This document shows, one piece after another, positions 20,831 to 23,710 of a DNA stretch of 23,710 bases. A model generated the notes under the pieces. The model saw only the letters and a program-made list of their open reading frames with translations, did no database searches and was not told where the DNA came from. The stretch spans positions 1 through 23,710 of IMG/VR virus record IMGVR_UViG_3300023179_000512. The stretch is one strand, 5' to 3'. Made by a program: the position numbers and the translations under genes. How positions within the stretch are numbered: the first letter of the stretch is position 1; the number at the start of each line of letters is the position of its first letter. The stretch comes from a virus.

Positions 20831-21251
20831 TATTTAAATCGTGTTCCCAGACCTCTACCTTATTAAGCCAACAACGACCTACAGACATTTCTTTGATCAT
20901 AGGATCAACTGTCTTAAAGCACCACTCGGCCGTCTTTTCAATACCAACACCATCCATAATTTTAAGAACACAACCACCAAGTTGGTCTAATTCTTTAAAG
21001 TGCTCGAGTAATGGGTCGTCTTTTGCAATACAGAGAGTATGATCAAATTGATCCTGTAAAACCTTTTTAACATCTTTTAAGCCACCAAAATTAATAACCC
21101 AGTTCTTATTATCTAAACCTGTACAACCGAACCAAAATTTAGCCATTAAACGATACCCGTGAACATATTTACAGTGAGTGCCTTCAGCTCTCCATTGACG
21201 GAAAGCACAAGAACCGAGCTCTATAATCTTAGTTGATTCAAATCTTACCAT
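20805..21251 (-). CDS. queD: QueD/6-pyruvoyl-tetrahydropterin synthase-like enzyme
   Basis: A 148-residue protein of the 6-carboxytetrahydropterin synthase family, which turns dihydroneopterin triphosphate into the QueE substrate. Seen: CKYVHGY with Cys27 and His31, INFGGLKDVKKVL, FDHTLCI with His71, GIEKTAEW, and VEVWEHDLNSA. The usual zinc triad (one His in an A-A-H motif and H-G-H) is only partly kept: F17 replaces the first His and the second H-G-H His is Tyr33. Other phage QueD-like proteins carry a similar F-R-Q-W...C...H-G-Y variant as I recall, so activity may persist with other ligands. The ATG overlaps the preceding stop by one base. Confidence 0.85.
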   Translation of the reverse strand: MVRFESTKIIELGSCAFRQWRAEGTHCKYVHGYRLMAKFWFGCTGLDNKNWVINFGGLKDVKKVLQDQFDHTLCIAKDDPLLEHFKELDQLGGCVLKIMDGVGIEKTAEWCFKTVDPMIKEMSVGRCWLNKVEVWEHDLNSAIYEKRS

Positions 21252-21538
21252 TAGGCTTGTTGTAATGGAATTATGTTTAAGTCTTTTTTAAAGAAATTAA
21301 AGACTGATTGTGTCCAAGAATCTTCATAATTTTCTTCTTGATAAAAGACAATATTATCTAATTTAGTTGAGCCATTCAAGCTACGCTTAAGCTTTTTAGA
21401 TAGAGATACCATTTTAGTAATATCTTTTTCATCCCATTCAGCTCCAACGTTAACAGAAGAAGCAAACAAAAGGGCTTCTAAAAGCATGTTTGCCTCATCT
21501 TGCTTGAGTTCTAGTGTTACCGTACTACTATTTTTCAT
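21251..21538 (-). CDS. Small acidic/helical protein, unknown
   Basis: A 95-residue protein. The N-terminal half (TVTLELKQDEANMLLEALLFASSVNV) looks like a strand-helix unit, followed by a polar helix (EKDITKMVSLSKKLKRSL) and a C-terminal FNFFKKDL. No motif is recognised. It is the first gene of the queD-membrane-queE unit and is coupled to queD by a TAATG overlap. A good promoter ends eight bases before its ATG. It may regulate or assist the deazaguanine enzymes, which is context only. Confidence 0.7.
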   Translation of the reverse strand: MKNSSTVTLELKQDEANMLLEALLFASSVNVGAEWDEKDITKMVSLSKKLKRSLNGSTKLDNIVFYQEENYEDSWTQSVFNFFKKDLNIIPLQQA

Positions 21539-21546
21539 ATAGCAGT

Positions 21547-21574
21547 ATTATACTAACTCTAGAACTTATTTCAA
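21547..21574 (-). promoter_or_regulatory. Sigma70-like promoter of the que gene block
   Basis: TTGAAA (21574-21569), 16-base spacer, TATAAT (21552-21547), minus strand. Eight bases separate the -10 from ATG 21538 and there is no Shine-Dalgarno, so the transcript would be leaderless or nearly so. The -35 lies in the last codons of the upstream nucleotidyltransferase gene. Confidence 0.65.
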
Positions 21575-22180
21575 CTTTTTATTAAACAAGTTATAGATAT
21601 CTTTATCAAACTTATCGTACAGGTCAACAATGATTTGTTTTCTTTCTTGATCCGAGACATGTTTATACATATCTCTTATTTGAGATGCACTGGTTATATT
21701 TTTACCTAATACTTTAAAAGGAAATGTTTTTCCGACTTTTATATACCCTTTTTGACCCATAGGTAAGAGCGGCATGCTCTCTACGTATTTTGCAAAATAG
21801 CTTGGTGATCCGTCTTTTTTAGGCTTGTATGAAAATCTATCAACATCTTTTTCAGATACAACATATATAAGATGATCTTTTGTATCATTATATTTTGATG
21901 TTATTTCTTTTGCTACATATGTACTAACAACCTGCATTATTCTATTACTAGGTATGCCGGCTTTTTCTAATAAAAATTTACGCTCTTGAAAATTAAATGG
22001 TGATTTTTCGTTAACTACATTTGAAGTAGCAACCCATACATCTGCTTCAGGGTACTCTTGTACTATAGAATTATAAATCATAGCGTGCCCTCTATGAGCA
22101 GGCTGAAATCTACCGGGGTAAATTATAACTAATTTCCCATCTCTTGTTTGTTCTGTAAAAAAACTATTAAAAGCTATCAT
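21566..22180 (-). CDS. NMN adenylyltransferase-like nucleotidyltransferase (NadM type)
   Basis: A 204-residue nucleotidyltransferase of the HxGH superfamily. GRFQPAHRGH at residues 23-32 contains the ATP-binding H-x-G-H; ITSASQIRD near 164 corresponds to the C-terminal I-S-S-T-x-x-R motif. The best fit is NMN adenylyltransferase (NMN + ATP to NAD), with other cytidylyl/adenylyl transfer possible. The first ten residues, MIAFNSFFTE, precede the catalytic fold and end in F-T-E, resembling a T4 capsid-targeting peptide. Its ATG overlaps the stop of the ligase-like gene by four bases (ATGA), so the two are coupled. The P-loop kinase at 18958 could supply NMN if it is NadR-like. Confidence 0.87.
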   Translation of the reverse strand: MIAFNSFFTEQTRDGKLVIIYPGRFQPAHRGHAMIYNSIVQEYPEADVWVATSNVVNEKSPFNFQERKFLLEKAGIPSNRIMQVVSTYVAKEITSKYNDTKDHLIYVVSEKDVDRFSYKPKKDGSPSYFAKYVESMPLLPMGQKGYIKVGKTFPFKVLGKNITSASQIRDMYKHVSDQERKQIIVDLYDKFDKDIYNLFNKKLK

Positions 22181-23445
22181 TTGAATTTCTTTTCTCTTGG
22201 TACGGCAAAGTTAGCTCGTGAAAATTCTAATCTATCTACAAGTTTTATTGAATTACCTACATGATCAACGGCAACAAAACCTTCTGGTTTTGTAACTTTA
22301 AGTGTGCCATCTGGTTGAGCTATAAATTGTTTTGATTTTACAGCGTTACTATATTTTGTAATAAAAATTTTTTTAATTTCAGCAATTTTTTCAGTTATAC
22401 TAAATATGTTAATAATTGAAAGTTTATTTTGTTTGAAAAATTCTAACGCTTTATTTTTGTTTTCTGTTTTTTTCTGCCTTGTAGCATCAGTTTTTACTTT
22501 TTCAGGGTTGTTTATTTCAGCATCTTTTCTATCATTAAACCATTGAATAAAATCGTCAAAATTTTTATCTAAATCTCCAACAAATTCACCTCTTTTAATT
22601 AAAAAGTTTATAAATGTGTTAGCATCTATATAAAATGTTGTAGGTAATGTAGTCCAGTTTATAATCTTTGCAGAATTTTGTATAAATTTTAAACTTTTTT
22701 CAACTATTTTTTTTTCTTGTTCTGTTAAAGTAACAAGCCCTGACATATCTTTGAATTTTGCATCATCTACCCATACATCTGGTGTTTGATTAAATTCAGC
22801 AGCTGATACATCTGGAGATTGTTTAAGTTGTTTAAAGGATGGTCCTGTAAGTCTTGTATGAAATACAATACCAATTTGTGCTCTTTGTACTTTTTTACCT
22901 AATTCAGAGTTAGCTTCTACTGCATAGGTAATAGTATTAGGTTTGAAGGTTATTAATTCTTCGCCTTCATAGTTAACTCTACTCAAAGATGCTTTATCAA
23001 ACATAAAATCACCTTGATACATGTTTTGTTTAATAACATTTGGTAAATACAATAAAGCTAGTTTAAGTTTATCCGCTAAACCCGGACTCTCACTATAATA
23101 TGTAGCAATATCTTGTACAGTATAACATGCTTTTGCTGTTTTTGCTCCAACACCTTTAGTACCTACAAAAAAACGTCCATCTTCAGGATTGTAACCACAT
23201 ATTAATGCAGGCGCGCCATCATACTTTACTGTTGTAAAAATTTTTGAATCAGTACTTCCTTCTAATACCCGAACAAGTTCATTAATAAACTGAACAGCAA
23301 GATCTAAACCTTGTTTTTGGCCCTTCAATACAAGCTCTTCAAGATGTGTAAGGTGATGTATAATACCTTCACCAGCAGCTTCTTGAATAGATATGGTTTT
23401 ACCTGTGCTTTCTTTAAAAAAACTATAAAAAGCTTGTTCAATCAT
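22177..23445 (-). CDS. Nucleotidyltransferase of the RNA/DNA ligase superfamily
   Basis: A 422-residue protein. Motif I TTVKYDGAP (Lys74, the probable nucleotidylated lysine in K-x-D-G), then RFFVGTKG, YQGDFMFD (motif III-like), and close to the C-terminus KPEGFVAVD (motif IV E-G-x-V) and SIKLVDRLEF (motif V-like). This is the set expected for polynucleotide ligases, here with a Lys-rich coiled insertion at about residues 310-370. The reaction (RNA or DNA sealing, or another nucleotidyl transfer) cannot be decided. The N-terminus MIEQAFYSFFKE again looks like a capsid-targeting peptide. It overlaps the NadM-like gene by four bases. An inverted repeat TAACGCT/AGCGTTA (23445-23451/23462-23468) surrounds its upstream gap. 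Confidence 0.82.
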   Translation of the reverse strand: MIEQAFYSFFKESTGKTISIQEAAGEGIIHHLTHLEELVLKGQKQGLDLAVQFINELVRVLEGSTDSKIFTTVKYDGAPALICGYNPEDGRFFVGTKGVGAKTAKACYTVQDIATYYSESPGLADKLKLALLYLPNVIKQNMYQGDFMFDKASLSRVNYEGEELITFKPNTITYAVEANSELGKKVQRAQIGIVFHTRLTGPSFKQLKQSPDVSAAEFNQTPDVWVDDAKFKDMSGLVTLTEQEKKIVEKSLKFIQNSAKIINWTTLPTTFYIDANTFINFLIKRGEFVGDLDKNFDDFIQWFNDRKDAEINNPEKVKTDATRQKKTENKNKALEFFKQNKLSIINIFSITEKIAEIKKIFITKYSNAVKSKQFIAQPDGTLKVTKPEGFVAVDHVGNSIKLVDRLEFSRANFAVPREKKFK

Positions 23446-23454
23446 AACGCTCTA

Positions 23455-23709
23455 TTATTTAAGCGTTAGGAGATAGCGTAGTCTATTAATAACTGCAAGG
23501 ATTTCGTCTCTAATATTGAGACAATCAGTATCTTTAACTGAATCATGCATTTCAGCAAACGGTCCGGACAAATAATCGTTTAATTGAATAAGAATATCTT
23601 CAAGATCAATTTCGTCCTGATTAACTAAACCTAAATCAATTGGGGTTTCGAAAATTATTCTACCATACTTACCTTGATGTACTTCCACTAAACTATCGAT
23701 TAAATCGTC
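23455..23709 (-). CDS. Protein of unknown function, 5' end outside window
   Basis: The frame is open to the right edge (DDLIDSLVEVHQGKYGRIIFETP...), so the GTG at 23688 is probably internal. The visible 84 residues are acidic, with LEDILIQLNDYLSGPFAEMHD and a C-terminal helix IRDEILAVINRLRYLLTLK. No motif is recognised. It lies nine bases upstream of the ligase-like gene on the same strand and likely shares its operon. Confidence 0.7.
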   Translation of the reverse strand, partial: DDLIDSLVEVHQGKYGRIIFETPIDLGLVNQDEIDLEDILIQLNDYLSGPFAEMHDSVKDTDCLNIRDEILAVINRLRYLLTLK

Positions 23710-23710
23710 T

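Overview
The window looks like about 24 kb of a large AT-rich tailed phage, probably a T4-like marine myovirus. Pointers are tail-fibre-like genes, a phage-type Hsp20, a primase of T4 gp61 size with zinc ribbon and TOPRIM, an AAA+ ATPase, a PD-(D/E)XK nuclease, QueD/QueE, a phage-borne ribosomal protein bS21, a tRNA cluster and a T4-late-type TATAAATA box. No portal, terminase, capsid or polymerase gene is present, so the lineage is inferred from accessory content. The host cannot be named; a marine Gram-negative bacterium would fit.

Layout. (1) 1-7191, plus strand: a fibre-like structural gene open at the left edge, then four tandem paralogous beta-helix genes with G8-like N-termini, the first lacking the shared C-terminal cap. 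(2) 7224-8810: hsp20 between the arms of a long inverted repeat, a possible cysteine-peptidase-fold protein and a phosphoribosyltransferase. (3) 8797-10239: a Nudix hydrolase, bS21, an Hc1-like histone protein, a tiny Cys-rich membrane protein and a strong terminator. (4) 10266-12150: a sigma70-like promoter followed by a tRNA array (Tyr, Gln, a TAT-anticodon tRNA, an intron-split tRNA, Lys, Asn, Arg, Glu) invaded by a PD-(D/E)XK endonuclease gene and a group I intron. (5) 12154-17581: a lipoprotein, an AAA+ ATPase, small unknown proteins, a RecB/Cas4-like nuclease, a membrane protein, an acidic protein and the primase. (6) 17574-23709, minus strand: two unknown proteins, a P-loop kinase, a nuclease remnant, QueE, a membrane protein, QueD, an unknown, an NMN-adenylyltransferase-like enzyme, a ligase-superfamily protein and a gene open at the right edge.

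How it may work together. The tRNAs, bS21 and endonuclease suggest translation takeover plus homing elements. QueD and QueE imply 7-deazaguanine synthesis for tRNA or DNA modification. The nucleotidyltransferase, kinase, phosphoribosyltransferase and Nudix genes point to nucleotide or NAD metabolism. Several otherwise unrelated proteins begin with a short aromatic stretch ending in (L/F)-x-E, resembling the cleavable capsid-targeting peptides of T4 internal proteins, so some enzymes may be packaged in the head.

Most unusual are the tRNA split by a group I intron whose predicted spliced form lacks one strand of the anticodon stem, two tRNAs with long variable arms but Gln and Ile anticodons, the inverted repeat around hsp20, and recurring promoters placed so that transcripts would be leaderless. 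All statements come from reading the sequence; no database search was possible.
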